The notes below the pieces were generated by a model. That model was not told the DNA's origin. It searched no databases and was given only the letters and a program-made list of their open reading frames with translations. From assembly GCF_002964765.1 (NCBI RefSeq), contig NZ_PQCF01000006.1, positions 231,757-295,756 on the forward strand: a DNA stretch of 64,000 nucleotides, written 5' to 3'. Numbering within the stretch: the stretch's first letter is position 1; each line of letters begins with the position of its first letter. Source of the stretch: Pseudoalteromonas sp. T1lg88. GTDB lineage: Bacteria; Pseudomonadota; Gammaproteobacteria; Enterobacterales; Alteromonadaceae. Positions 45,285 through 54,317 of this stretch are shown one piece after another. A program made the translations under genes and the position numbers.

Positions 45285-46387
45285 GATTTCTCCAATACTG
45301 CGATGTCTTCATCTGAAATAATCGGGCCGATTGAATCTTGCACCTCATCGCTGAATTCTGTGCTTTCGTTCTCGGCTATAAAGTTCAGCAAACAACTGCT
45401 GTAGTTAGCCCTGGCCTTGGCCAGCTTAGTGCCATCGTCGCTGCGCACTAAAATGGTGTCGCCAACCGCAAACTCGCCCCGCACCTCAACTATCTCATGG
45501 GGATTAAGCTGTTCGCTATTTTTATCCAGAGGCTCGGTAAAACTCCCTTCAACCACAAGTTCACCCTGCTCGCTGGCGGTGTGTGTGCGCCAGTGAATCG
45601 CTTCTTGCATCGGCTTTTCATACGGCATAAAGATAGTGCCCGGATTCTCCCCCTCAAGTAAACGATTAAAAGTTTGTTCCTTAAAACCATTTAGAATAAA
45701 GGTGGTGATCCCGTGCGACGTTGCCTTCTCTGCCGCTTCAATTTTGGTTTTCATGCCTCCTGTGCCCACGGCACTGGTAGCACAGCCGGCCATAGCATAA
45801 ATCGAATCGTCGATCTTGCTTATCTCGGGCAACAACACAGCATCACTGTGTAAATTCGGGTTTTTATCGAATAAGCCATCGACGTCAGAGCAAATCATCA
45901 GGGCATCCGCATCGGCGGCGGCCGCAACCATGGCGGACAGGTTATCGTTGTCGCCCACCCTAAGATCGTCCGTGGTCACAGTGTCGTTCTCATTAATAAT
46001 AGGCAGCACACCGTGATCAAGCAGGGTAAAGATGGTTTCACGAATACTTTTATAGCGCTCACGGTCACGCAAGTCACCATGAGTCAGTAAGATTTGCGCC
46101 GAAGGAAAATCAAAAAATCGGTCCCAGGCTGCCATCATCTCAGTTTGTCCCGCCGCGGCCATGGCTTTTTTCATCGCCACGGAGCGCGCTTTATCGGCCG
46201 GAAACAGGTGTGAGCCGGCGGCTACCGAGCCGGAGGAGACCAAGATCACCTCAATGCCTTGCGCCCGACAACGAACAATAAACTGCGCAATGCTGAGCAG
46301 ATAGCGGGAGCTGCAACCATTTTGCTCCGGCGCAATTAAGGCGCTGCCCACTTTAAGTACGATACGTTGCCATTTAAACGTTTGCAT
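45281..46387 (-). CDS. proB: Glutamate 5-kinase with PUA domain
   Basis: A 368-residue enzyme for the first step of proline synthesis. The kinase domain has IVLKVGSALI, VILVSSGSVAAG, LPIINENDTVTTDD and VGTGGMKTKIEAA. The C-terminal PUA domain (NPHEIVEVRGEFAVGDTILV) is also found in E. coli ProB. ATG 46387 is preferred over GTG 46396 because AAGGA lies ten bases before it. Proline synthesis in the same window as putA means both directions of the pathway are encoded here. A long structured leader lies upstream. Confidence 0.96.
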   Translation of the reverse strand: MQTFKWQRIVLKVGSALIAPEQNGCSSRYLLSIAQFIVRCRAQGIEVILVSSGSVAAGSHLFPADKARSVAMKKAMAAAGQTEMMAAWDRFFDFPSAQILLTHGDLRDRERYKSIRETIFTLLDHGVLPIINENDTVTTDDLRVGDNDNLSAMVAAAADADALMICSDVDGLFDKNPNLHSDAVLLPEISKIDDSIYAMAGCATSAVGTGGMKTKIEAAEKATSHGITTFILNGFKEQTFNRLLEGENPGTIFMPYEKPMQEAIHWRTHTASEQGELVVEGSFTEPLDKNSEQLNPHEIVEVRGEFAVGDTILVRSDDGTKLAKARANYSSCLLNFIAENESTEFSDEVQDSIGPIISDEDIAVLEKS

Positions 46388-46935
46388 GTGCTTCACATCC
46401 TTACCAACAGGGTTTTAGGTGATAAACCAACTCATAGCCTCGCCTATCGCCGTGGCGATATCACGAAGAAAAAAGGGCCTAATTTAAACAATAAAAAAGC
46501 CGCTATGGAGCGGACCGTGATTAACTAGGGTTGGCCAGTACAGCGACTGACGCATAAGGCTTAGCCACAACCCAAGGGAGTTAAGAAAAAGCACTAACAG
46601 TTGTGGTTTGCTTGACTCCATAAAGCACAAAACCACAATTAATTAGCACTCTAATATTTTATGTACGAAGGTTATTATGCGAATCTGTCACTAAATATCA
46701 AGGATAAAGGGGCAATAAAGAACATAAAGCCTATTTATATTACGTACAACCACCAACTTACAATGAAAGGGTAGAATTTAAAACCGAAAAAAATATTAGA
46801 CCTGATACTAATTTTCAATCAGACGATAAACAGCTGGAAAGGCTCAGCTGAAGGTTAGGATTTTGCCGAGCGACATTGTCATCGATGCTCACTTACCTCA
46901 TACTTAAATTTCACGGATAGATTAAAAGGGTTTTT
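46388..46935 (-). promoter_or_regulatory. Structured 5' leader of proBA
   Basis: A 548-nt stretch without a supported gene. On the minus strand it contains segment A (46630-46638, TTGTGGTTT), segment B (46601-46609, AAACCACAA) and segment C (46565-46573, GGGTTGTGG). B can pair with A (nine bases, extended by GCTT/AAGC with a bulge) or with C (seven bases), but not with both. A terminator-like hairpin follows at 46493-46513. This ordering resembles an attenuator. The upper part (46660-46935) should hold promoters for proB and for the divergent antiporter gene. Confidence 0.5.
46493..46513 (-). terminator. Terminator-like hairpin upstream of proB
   Basis: Minus-strand CCGCT-CCAT-AGCGG followed by C and T6. 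The stem has only five G/C-rich pairs, so it is a weak terminator, but it lies on the proB strand 106 bases before its start. Confidence 0.6.
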
Positions 46936-48789
46936 ATGTCAGCTGTTTATATTGCAGGAATTGCGCTATGCAGCGTTATTGCACAGTGGCTCGCCTGGGC
47001 CTTTCGCGTTCCCGCGATTTTATTCCTCCTTCTTACCGGTCTTCTACTCGGACCTGCCACTTCCTTACTCAAACCCGATGAGCTATTGGGTGAACTGCTT
47101 TTCCCCGTGGTCTCCTTATCGGTGGCTGTGATCCTGTTCGAAGGCGCATTAACCCTGCACTTTCGAGAGCTAAAAGGCATAGGCAAAGTAGTACGAAACC
47201 TGTGCTCTGTGGGCATGCTGGTGACCTTTGCGGTGATCAGCACCAGCGCTTACTTACTGCTTGAGCTGGACTGGCGGGTGGCCGCGGTACTGGGTGCCGT
47301 ATTAGTGGTAACCGGGCCGACCGTGATTGCGCCGCTGCTCAATGCCATGCGCCCAACCCAGGATATTGACCGAGTGCTGCGCTGGGAAGGCATAGTGATT
47401 GACCCCATTGGCGCCTTATTTGCTGTCTTGGTGTTTGAGGCCGTAATGCTGGTAGGTCAAAGCGATGTCTTTAGCCATACTTTGGGCGCCCTGGTGACCA
47501 CCTTAGGCGTTGGCTTTTCACTTGGCGCCGCCGCAGGTTGGATCACCACTCAGCTTATTCGTCGTGAATGGCTGCCCTACGATCTACATAAATTCTTTAC
47601 CCTTGCTTTGGTGCTGATCAGCTTCACCGTATCCAATCATCTCAGTCATGAGTCGGGCCTGCTGGCAGTGACAGTATTTGGGATCTGGTTAGCAAATCAG
47701 GATGACTTGGAAATAGACTCGGTGCTGGAGTTTAAAGAAGATTTGTCCATGATCCTTATCTCCACCCTGTTTATTCTCTTGGCGGCGCGCCTGGAGTTAT
47801 CGGATTTACTGGCTCTGGATGCGCAGGTGTTTTTCTTCCTCGCTATTGTTCTATTTGTGGCGCGTCCGTTAAATATCTTGCTTTCCACCTATGGCAGCGA
47901 CCTGCCGATAAAGTCCCGTATTATGTTGGCCTGGATAGCACCACGAGGCATAGTCGCCGCAGCCGTGGGCTCGGTATTCGCCCTCAGTATGGCCGAAGCC
48001 GGTATCCTCGATGCCGATAAAATGGTGCCGCTGATCTTTACCGTGATCATAGTGACAGTCGTGCTTAACAGTCTCAGTGCCGTACCCTTAGCAAAACTGC
48101 TGGAAGTGCGCCAACCGGCGCCATCAACCCTGCTGTTTATTGGTGCCAACCATGTTTCTCGCGCCATTGCCCGTGGCTTAAAAGATCAGGATATAGATGT
48201 GCATCTCTCCGATCCGGCCTGGGAAAACTGCAAAATGGCACGCATGGATGGCCTGCCCTGCTACTACGGCAACCCGCAATCCGAGCATGCCGAGCGTTAC
48301 CTCCCTCTTGGCAATCTCAATAAGGTATTGGCCCTGTCGCCAAACCGCCATCACAATGCCTTGGGTATTCAATACTTTAGCCATTTGTTGGGGGAGAATA
48401 AGGTGTTCTCTTTAAAGTCTTCGCAAAACCACGCCAAAGCCAATAAAGACAGTGCCACCTTCTTATCACGGCAGATCCTCTTTGGCGATAATGGCTCCTA
48501 CGCCAAGCTCAGCAGCCTGATAGCCAAGGGCGGCAAGGTCAGTGCAACACGCTTAAGTGAAGAATTTGACTGGCAGCAATACCAGGAATTTAATGCCGAG
48601 GCCATTCCCTTATTTATTATTGGTGCCGAGAAATCTGTGCGTATCATTACCGAGGATATGGAGCGACCGCCGGAGCAAGGGGAGAAAATTGTCGCGTTGC
48701 AGCCGCCGAAAATGTCGCTGATCAAAGATGCTCAACAAAACGGCTCAAGCAAAAATCCGCAGTTGCAGGCAACGAAGAATCCGAATTAA
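46936..48789 (+). CDS. CPA-type cation/proton antiporter with TrkA-N domain
   Basis: A 617-residue protein. About 390 residues form some twelve hydrophobic helices of the NhaP/KefB type (VVTGPTVIAPLLNAMRP, WEGIVIDPIGALFAVLVF with the ion-binding Asp, HESGLLAVTVFGIWLAN, WIAPRGIVAAAVGSVFAL). The C-terminal part starting near 396 (TLLFIGANHVSRAIARGLKD) is a Rossmann TrkA-N/RCK-like domain that may sense NAD or adenine nucleotides. It probably exports Na+ or K+ in exchange for protons. It is divergent from proB; pairing proline (an osmolyte) with ion transport is suggestive, but the genes are not co-transcribed. Confidence 0.9.
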   Translation: MSAVYIAGIALCSVIAQWLAWAFRVPAILFLLLTGLLLGPATSLLKPDELLGELLFPVVSLSVAVILFEGALTLHFRELKGIGKVVRNLCSVGMLVTFAVISTSAYLLLELDWRVAAVLGAVLVVTGPTVIAPLLNAMRPTQDIDRVLRWEGIVIDPIGALFAVLVFEAVMLVGQSDVFSHTLGALVTTLGVGFSLGAAAGWITTQLIRREWLPYDLHKFFTLALVLISFTVSNHLSHESGLLAVTVFGIWLANQDDLEIDSVLEFKEDLSMILISTLFILLAARLELSDLLALDAQVFFFLAIVLFVARPLNILLSTYGSDLPIKSRIMLAWIAPRGIVAAAVGSVFALSMAEAGILDADKMVPLIFTVIIVTVVLNSLSAVPLAKLLEVRQPAPSTLLFIGANHVSRAIARGLKDQDIDVHLSDPAWENCKMARMDGLPCYYGNPQSEHAERYLPLGNLNKVLALSPNRHHNALGIQYFSHLLGENKVFSLKSSQNHAKANKDSATFLSRQILFGDNGSYAKLSSLIAKGGKVSATRLSEEFDWQQYQEFNAEAIPLFIIGAEKSVRIITEDMERPPEQGEKIVALQPPKMSLIKDAQQNGSSKNPQLQATKNPN

Positions 48790-48809
48790 AGGAATAAAAA
48801 TCAGGCAAC

Positions 48810-48838
48810 AAAAAACCCGACATAAAGTCGGGTTTTTT
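48810..48838. terminator. Bidirectional intrinsic terminator
   Basis: AAAAAACCCGAC-ATAAA-GTCGGGTTTTTT, serving the antiporter gene and rpmBG. Confidence 0.93.
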
Positions 48839-48867
48839 AGCATATGCTGTAAAAGCTAAGAATCAAA

Positions 48868-49023
48868 TTACTTGATTTTCGCTTCTTTGAAGATCACGTG
48901 CTTACGAACTTTAGGATCGTATTTTTTGATCTCCATTTTTTCAGGCATGTTACGCTTGTTTTTGTCGGTAGTGTAGAAGTAACCAGTACCGGCAGTTGAA
49001 ACTAGACGAATCTTATCGCGCAT
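48868..49023 (-). CDS. rpmG: 50S ribosomal protein L33
   Basis: A 51-residue protein read directly from the minus strand, ATG 49021-49023 to TAA 48868-48870: [19 protein letters not shown] at the start and [18 protein letters not shown] at the end, the standard L33 sequence without zinc cysteines. It lies 12 nt after rpmB, as in E. coli. The mutM gene that follows rpmG in E. coli is not here; the antiporter gene converges instead. Confidence 0.97.
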   Translation of the reverse strand: MRDKIRLVSTAGTGYFYTTDKNKRNMPEKMEIKKYDPKVRKHVIFKEAKIK

Positions 49024-49035
49024 GACTTAGGTTCC

Positions 49036-49272
49036 TTAAACTTTTTCGCCGCGAGCACGGACTTCTGCTAGAACCGCGTCGATGCCTTTCTTATCGATAA
49101 TACGCATACCTTTAGTAGTAGTACGTAGTGATACAAAGCGTTTTTCGCTTTCAACCCAAAAACGGTGAGTTTGTAGGTTAGGTAGGAAACGACGCTTAGT
49201 CGCATTGCGCGCGTGTGAGCGGTGATTACCTACCACTGGGCGCTTACCTGTAACTTGACAGACTTTAGACAT
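49036..49272 (-). CDS. rpmB: 50S ribosomal protein L28
   Basis: A 78-residue protein with the full bacterial L28 sequence ([40 protein letters not shown], and the [13 protein letters not shown] end). It heads the rpmB-rpmG pair. A good sigma70 promoter lies about 90-117 bases upstream. Confidence 0.98.
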   Translation of the reverse strand: MSKVCQVTGKRPVVGNHRSHARNATKRRFLPNLQTHRFWVESEKRFVSLRTTTKGMRIIDKKGIDAVLAEVRARGEKV

Positions 49273-49598
49273 GTCTATTTATCTCCAATAACTTCGCTCG
49301 AGCTTAATTTTCCCTTATGGCCTTTTTGTATACTGCCCCGGGATAAATCGAAGGGCGCTCTTTATACAGCATAGACAGGCAAAGTTCAAGAAACCTGATC
49401 TCAGAATCAGCTCATGTATGAATTTTGATAGCGGCCAATTATAGAGATCTAGGCGGCAAAGGGAAAGCAAAAACTGCATTTAAATTGCACTAAAGGCGTT
49501 TATTTTTGTGCTTTACTCTGAGCGCCATCTAAACGCCTTCTGCTCGCTGTGTGAACTAACTACATACTCTGAAACGAACAACAAATAACGGAAAGAGT
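49273..49598 (-). other. Gap between radC and rpmB
   Basis: 326 nt without a gene. It holds the rpmBG promoter (listed separately) and an inverted repeat GGCGTTTA/TAAACGCC at 49495-49502 and 49530-49537 with a 27-nt loop, about 60 bases after the radC stop. That repeat may end the radC transcript, but there is no T tract. Confidence 0.5.
49361..49389 (-). promoter_or_regulatory. Sigma70 promoter of rpmB-rpmG
   Basis: On the minus strand TTGAAC (49384-49389) and TATAAA (49361-49366) are separated by 17 bases, about 90 bases before the rpmB start. Confidence 0.75.
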
Positions 49599-50273
49599 TT
49601 AGAGCAGTCCCTGCTCGGCAAAAGACACGCATTGACTGCCGCCTACAACCAGGTGATCCAGCACCCGAATATCCACCAGCGCCAACCCCTGAGTGAGTTT
49701 ATGGGTGATCAGTTTGTCCGCCTGACTGGGCTCGGCCACGCCGCTGGGATGATTATGAGCCAAGATCACCGCTGCGGCATTGTGCTTCAGTGCCGCCTTT
49801 ACCACCTCGCGCGGATAGACGGACGCTGCATCTATGGTGCCCTGAAACAAGACTTCCCTGGTGATTAAGCGGTGCTGCGCATCCAAAAACAGCACTAAAA
49901 ACTGCTCCCGCTGCTGAGTTTTTAGCTCAAGCAGCAAAAAATCACGCACCGCCTGCGGCGAATCAAACAAGGTGTCGCGCTCTAAGGCGCTGAGCAAATG
50001 TCGTCTTGCCAACTCGATGGCCGCCTGTAATTGCACATACTTAGCCGTGCCCATACCGCGCCAGCGGCAAAAATCATCATGCTCGGCGCTCAACAAGGGC
50101 GACAGCCCCTGGCTGTGGCTTAACACCTGCTGCGCCAGCTCCACGGCATTGGCGCCGGGCACACCGGTACGAAAGAAAATGGCCAGTAATTCGGCATCGG
50201 ATAAGCTGTGAGCGCCGCTGGCAAGCAGCTTCTCACGCGGCCTTTGCGCCTGGGGGATGTCGGTGATACGCAT
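49599..50273 (-). CDS. radC: RadC/JAB-domain protein
   Basis: A 224-residue protein with an N-terminal helix-hairpin-helix-like region ([39 protein letters not shown]) and the JAB/MPN metalloenzyme domain. The metal motif is [19 protein letters not shown] (H-x-H-P-S-G-x6-7-D). AAGGAG five bases before ATG 50273 fixes the start. Despite the name, a role in repair is not proven; RadC homologues may cleave an unknown substrate. It is divergent from coaBC, as in E. coli. Confidence 0.94.
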   Translation of the reverse strand: MRITDIPQAQRPREKLLASGAHSLSDAELLAIFFRTGVPGANAVELAQQVLSHSQGLSPLLSAEHDDFCRWRGMGTAKYVQLQAAIELARRHLLSALERDTLFDSPQAVRDFLLLELKTQQREQFLVLFLDAQHRLITREVLFQGTIDAASVYPREVVKAALKHNAAAVILAHNHPSGVAEPSQADKLITHKLTQGLALVDIRVLDHLVVGGSQCVSFAEQGLL

Positions 50274-50390
50274 AAGCACTCCTTGCTTTGCTAATTGCTA
50301 AACTATAGTGCAAGGGGCCGACATCTGGTATCTTTTACCCCAGTTTGGGGCGTTATACCCGTTTAAATATCAACTGAATTATTGTTCGCT

Positions 50391-51578
50391 ATGCAAAACA
50401 AAAAAGTGGTCCTTGGGATCAGCGGCGGCATTGCCGCCTACAAATGTGCCGAGTTAACACGTCGCCTTAAAGAGCGCGGTTGTGAGGTTAAAGTGGTGAT
50501 GACCGACAGTGCCAAACACTTTATCACGCCACTGACCATGCAGGCGGTATCCGGTGAAATGGTGTCGGACTCCCTGCTCGACCCTCAAGCCGAAGCGGCC
50601 ATGGGCCATATCGAATTTGCCAAATGGGCGGATCTGATTTTAGTTGCCCCTGCAACGGCGAACATAATTGCCAAAATGGCTGCCGGCATTGCCGATGATC
50701 TCCTCACCACCCTGTTGCTGGCGACGGATGCCGACGTTGCCATCGCCCCGGCGATGAATCAACAAATGTATGCCCACCCGGCCACCAAAGCGAATTTAAC
50801 CACCTTGGCTCAACGCGGTGTCGCCATTTGGGGCCCGGGCAGCGGCGAGCAGGCCTGTGGCGATGTGGGTGCCGGACGTATGCTGGAGCCGATGGAATTA
50901 GTAGAGCTGATCTGCACTCCCGCGCACGAGCAGGTGTTGGCGGGCAAAACCGTCACCATCACCGCCGGACCAACCCGCGAGGCGCTCGATCCGGTGCGCT
51001 ACATTACCAATCATAGTTCGGGGAAAATGGGCTATGCCCTGGCCGAAGCGGCACTGGCTCTGGGCGCTAAGGTGAATTTGATCTCCGGCCCGGTGAGCCT
51101 GACGCCACCGGCGCAATGCCAAGTGTATGGTGTTCAAAGCGCACTGGAGATGCACCAACAAGCATTGGCCTTAGCGCCGCAGTCGGATATTTTTATCGGC
51201 TGTGCCGCGGTGGCGGATTATCGTGCCGCCGATATCGCCGAACAAAAAATGAAGAAACAAGGGGAGGAGCTGACCCTGACTTTGGTGAAAAACCCGGACA
51301 TTATTGCCGACGTGGCCGCCTTAACCAAACAGCGTCCGTTTACCGTAGGTTTTGCCGCCGAAACTCAGGATGTTGCCACTTATGCCAAAGGCAAATTGCG
51401 CAATAAAAACCTGGATATGATCTGTGCCAACGACGTGGCAAAACAGGGACAAGGCTTTAACAGCGACAGCAATGCCCTGACCTTGTTTAGCGCCGACAGC
51501 GAACTAAGCCTGCCATTAACCGACAAGCATAAGTTAGCGCTCACTGTCATGGAAAATATTGCTGCAAAGTTGATTTAA
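50391..51578 (+). CDS. coaBC: Phosphopantothenoylcysteine decarboxylase/synthetase
   Basis: A 395-residue bifunctional enzyme (Dfp) of CoA synthesis. The N-terminal FMN decarboxylase half has [21 protein letters not shown], the HIEFAKWAD catalytic-His region, [12 protein letters not shown] and [15 protein letters not shown]. The synthetase half begins at about 185 with [30 protein letters not shown] 50391 is used instead of the upstream TTG. In E. coli dut follows; here slmA follows directly. Confidence 0.96.
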   Translation: MQNKKVVLGISGGIAAYKCAELTRRLKERGCEVKVVMTDSAKHFITPLTMQAVSGEMVSDSLLDPQAEAAMGHIEFAKWADLILVAPATANIIAKMAAGIADDLLTTLLLATDADVAIAPAMNQQMYAHPATKANLTTLAQRGVAIWGPGSGEQACGDVGAGRMLEPMELVELICTPAHEQVLAGKTVTITAGPTREALDPVRYITNHSSGKMGYALAEAALALGAKVNLISGPVSLTPPAQCQVYGVQSALEMHQQALALAPQSDIFIGCAAVADYRAADIAEQKMKKQGEELTLTLVKNPDIIADVAALTKQRPFTVGFAAETQDVATYAKGKLRNKNLDMICANDVAKQGQGFNSDSNALTLFSADSELSLPLTDKHKLALTVMENIAAKLI

Positions 51579-51673
51579 AGCATGTAAAAAACTGGAAAGG
51601 GATTTCAGAAAGCATTAAGATGGCGTTCATAATAAAGGTCAAAGACCACTAAAGAGCTTTAAAAAGGAACGCC

Positions 51674-52261
51674 ATGGCTGCCACACGCCGCACTAATCGC
51701 AAAGAGCAGATTCTCCAATCACTAGCGCAAATGTTAGAGACTAGCCCAGGTCAACGTATTACCACCGCCAAGCTGGCAGCTGAGGTGGGGGTATCGGAAG
51801 CGGCGCTGTATCGTCACTTTCCAAGCAAGGCACGTATGTTCGAAGGCTTAATCGAGTTTATCGAAGACACCCTGCTCTCACGCATCAACATCATTTTAGA
51901 AAACGAAAAAGAAACGCAAAGCCGCGTGTATAACATGCTGATGCTGGTGTTGGCTTTTGCCGAGAAGAATCCGGGCATCACCCGCATCCTGACCGGCGAC
52001 GCCCTGCAAGGGGAAAATGAGCGTCTGCGCGAGCGCATCCAAAGCCTGTTTGAAAAGCTGGAAACCCAGTTTAAGCAAGTTCTACGTGAACGTAAGCTGC
52101 GCGAAGGTAAGGCTTTTGCCAGCGACGAAGCCACATTGGCCAACCTGTTCCTTGCCTATGTGGAAGGCAAGATGAACCAGTTTGTGCGCTCTAACTTTAC
52201 CGCCAAGCCCAGTGCTCAGTTTGAGAAGCAGTGGCAAGAGCTGCAAAAGATCTGGTTGTAG
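51674..52261 (+). CDS. slmA: Nucleoid occlusion factor SlmA
   Basis: A 195-residue TetR-family DNA-binding protein that blocks FtsZ over the nucleoid. The HTH is [35 protein letters not shown], typical of SlmA rather than of drug-responsive TetR proteins. The C-terminal [20 protein letters not shown] matches the family end. AAGGAACGCC lies before ATG 51674. It follows coaBC after 95 nt. A REP palindrome starts 19 nt after its stop. Confidence 0.96.
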   Translation: MAATRRTNRKEQILQSLAQMLETSPGQRITTAKLAAEVGVSEAALYRHFPSKARMFEGLIEFIEDTLLSRINIILENEKETQSRVYNMLMLVLAFAEKNPGITRILTGDALQGENERLRERIQSLFEKLETQFKQVLRERKLREGKAFASDEATLANLFLAYVEGKMNQFVRSNFTAKPSAQFEKQWQELQKIWL

Positions 52262-52279
52262 CTCCCCCCCTCGCACCTT

Positions 52280-52347
52280 ATAGGTCGGTGCTTGCGCCGA
52301 CATATCAAAAAATGGTGCATCTTTGTCGGGGTGAACCCCGACCTACA
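52280..52347 (-). repeat. REP/BIME-type palindromic repeat, single copy
   Basis: A 68-bp unit made of two hairpins. Read on the minus strand it runs GTAGGTCGG...CCGACAAAGATGCAC...TGTCGGCGCAAGCACCGACCTA, matching the triple array at 55.7 kb in the opposite orientation. Its end supplies the zapE stop codon TAG. It lies between convergent slmA and zapE. Confidence 0.88.
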
Positions 52348-53476
52348 GGGGTAATGGCCAGCGCTGCATCTCGATCAAACGCGACTGGGTACGGGCAAAT
52401 TCAAACGCCAAACGCTCGCCCTGGTATAAATGAGTCAGCTCCCCCTGAGCGGCAATGACAATCAATTTCCCCGTATCGTAAAACTCATCCACCAGCGCAA
52501 TAAAACGCCTTGCCTCATCGTCAAACAGGGCATGACTGATCTGCTCCCGCTCACGTATGTAGCCCTCTTCAATGCCTTGAGCGGTAAAGTGTTGTACTTT
52601 TTCCACGCCCATTAAGGGTACCTTATCCACGTAGAGCACATCGAAACGCTGGGCGAGAAACATATAATCGGCACTGGATCGCCCCAACCCACATAGCTCA
52701 AGGAAATCGATACAGGCGGCGCGCTCACCGAGGGCTTGAAAACGCACGGCCCTATAGTGGATCAACAAGGCCTGGCTGTGGGCAGCTTGTTTTTGCTCCT
52801 TGCTAAAACGCTGCAACAGGCGCTCCGGCTGATACTCGATAAAATGCCGAAAGCCGTTAAACCCGTGCAGACGATAATCTTGCTCGCCGCTGACATCACA
52901 GACCTGACAATGAGCTTCAATTAAGGCAATTGTCGGCTCAAAACGGGCGCGCTGTAGGCCATTGCGGTATAACTCATGGGGCTGGCAGTTACTGGTTGCA
53001 ACCAGTACCACGCCTTCGGCAAACAGGGCTTCGAACAGGCGTGCCATGATCATGGCATCACCGATATCGCTGACAAAGAATTCATCAAAGCAGAGCAAGC
53101 GTGTCTGCGACGCATAGTCATTGGCAAGTTGTCGCATGGGATTTTTAGTCCCTTGCAATGCCTGCAAGCGCTCATGCACCCAGGCCATAAAGTGATGAAA
53201 GTGTAGGCGCTGTTTATTTGCTATCGCTATCTGCTCATAAAATAAGTCCATCAGCATGGACTTGCCCCGCCCTACCGGACCATGTAAATAAAGCCCGTGA
53301 ATAAGGCGTTTGCGCTGCCAGAAAAAGCGAGGGGATGCTTGGTCTGCCTCCAAAGCCGACGCCAGCTTTGCCAGCGCCTTGATCGCACGCAACTGCACGG
53401 GATCGGCGAGGATCTCTTTATTGCCAATAAGCTGGCAGTATTGGTCGAGGATTTTACTCAAGGTGGCTGTTTTCAC
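52343..53476 (-). CDS. zapE: Cell division ATPase ZapE (AFG1-like)
   Basis: A 377-residue AFG1/ZapE ATPase that destabilises FtsZ rings in E. coli. Walker A is GLYLHGPVGRGKSMLMDLFY, Walker B is RLLCFDEFFVSDIGDAMIM, sensor 1 is VLVATSNCQPHELY. Later conserved parts are CGLGRSSADYMFLAQRFDVLYVDKVP and FIALVDEFYDTGKLIVIAA. The last codons run straight into the REP palindrome, whose GTAGGTCGG gives the TAG stop. It stands next to slmA, another division regulator. Confidence 0.95.
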   Translation of the reverse strand: MKTATLSKILDQYCQLIGNKEILADPVQLRAIKALAKLASALEADQASPRFFWQRKRLIHGLYLHGPVGRGKSMLMDLFYEQIAIANKQRLHFHHFMAWVHERLQALQGTKNPMRQLANDYASQTRLLCFDEFFVSDIGDAMIMARLFEALFAEGVVLVATSNCQPHELYRNGLQRARFEPTIALIEAHCQVCDVSGEQDYRLHGFNGFRHFIEYQPERLLQRFSKEQKQAAHSQALLIHYRAVRFQALGERAACIDFLELCGLGRSSADYMFLAQRFDVLYVDKVPLMGVEKVQHFTAQGIEEGYIREREQISHALFDDEARRFIALVDEFYDTGKLIVIAAQGELTHLYQGERLAFEFARTQSRLIEMQRWPLPL

Positions 53477-53530
53477 TATGCGGCATGGGCTATACTCGCG
53501 CCATTGTAACCAAGTTTAAGCCCGTCCCCA

Positions 53531-54229
53531 ATGAAGTTCCCCTGCCGATTAGACAAGTTTATTAGCAACCTGGCGGAAATTCCGCGCACTCACGCCAAAG
53601 CCGCCATTAAGAAAAAGCGTGTCACCGTCAACGGAGAAGTCACTAGGCAGCTTGATCAAGCAGTGACTGAACAAGATGAAATTATGCTCGATGGTGAGAT
53701 TCTCACCTATCAAGGGATACGCTACTTTATGCTCAATAAGCCGGAAGGTTATGTGTGCGCCAATAGCGATGAGCTCCATGCCACCGTGTTTGAACTGCTT
53801 GATGAGCCCAACCTGAGCGAGTTACACATTGCCGGACGCTTAGACATAGACACCACGGGTTTGGTGTTGATCAGCAATGATGGTCAATGGAGCCACCAGA
53901 TCACCAGCCCGAAAAAGCAAAAATTCAAAACCTATCTGGTCGAGCTGGCCGAGCCGCTTTCAGAGCAAGCGGTTAGTGAACTTGAGCAAGGTGTGCAGCT
54001 TCATGGTGAGCGCGACCTCACCCTACCCGCCAAGGTCGAAGTGTTGGCGCCATACCAAATTCGCCTGCATATAGTCGAAGGCAAATACCATCAGGTTAAG
54101 CGCATGCTGGCCGCGGTTGGTAACAAGGTGGTGACCTTGCACCGCGAAGCCATTGCCGGCATAGAACTTGACCCGGATCTCGCCCCGGGTGAGTACCGTC
54201 TCCTGAGCGAAGAGGAAGTCGCGCTCTAG
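53531..54229 (+). CDS. rsuA: 16S rRNA pseudouridine(516) synthase
   Basis: A 232-residue enzyme that isomerises U516 of 16S rRNA. It has an N-terminal S4 domain (RLDKFISNLAEIPRTHAKAAIKK, RVTVNGEV). The catalytic Asp lies in HIAGRLDIDTTGLVLISNDGQWSH, and EGKYHQVKRMLAAVGNKV and LAPGEYRLLSEEEV close the domain, all very close to E. coli RsuA. It is divergent from zapE. Confidence 0.95.
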   Translation: MKFPCRLDKFISNLAEIPRTHAKAAIKKKRVTVNGEVTRQLDQAVTEQDEIMLDGEILTYQGIRYFMLNKPEGYVCANSDELHATVFELLDEPNLSELHIAGRLDIDTTGLVLISNDGQWSHQITSPKKQKFKTYLVELAEPLSEQAVSELEQGVQLHGERDLTLPAKVEVLAPYQIRLHIVEGKYHQVKRMLAAVGNKVVTLHREAIAGIELDPDLAPGEYRLLSEEEVAL

Positions 54230-54317
54230 CGCTAAGTGTCCTCAGGAAAAGTCCATTGCACTGGTGTGCGGTTCACCTATAGTAATAGGTATGTACCGAT
54301 TAAGCCTATGAGTAGCA

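Noticed and set aside
46484..46621. A 45-codon minus-strand frame in the proB leader (starts MESSKPQLLVLF), ending just after the terminator T tract
   Set aside because: It has no ribosome site, no Pro-rich run that would fit a leader peptide, and it overlaps the paired segments. It is more likely chance than a gene.
46643..46651. TTAGCACTC resembling half of a CIRCE element
   Set aside because: The inverted half GAGTGCTAA at the required 9-nt spacing is missing, and no chaperone gene is near.
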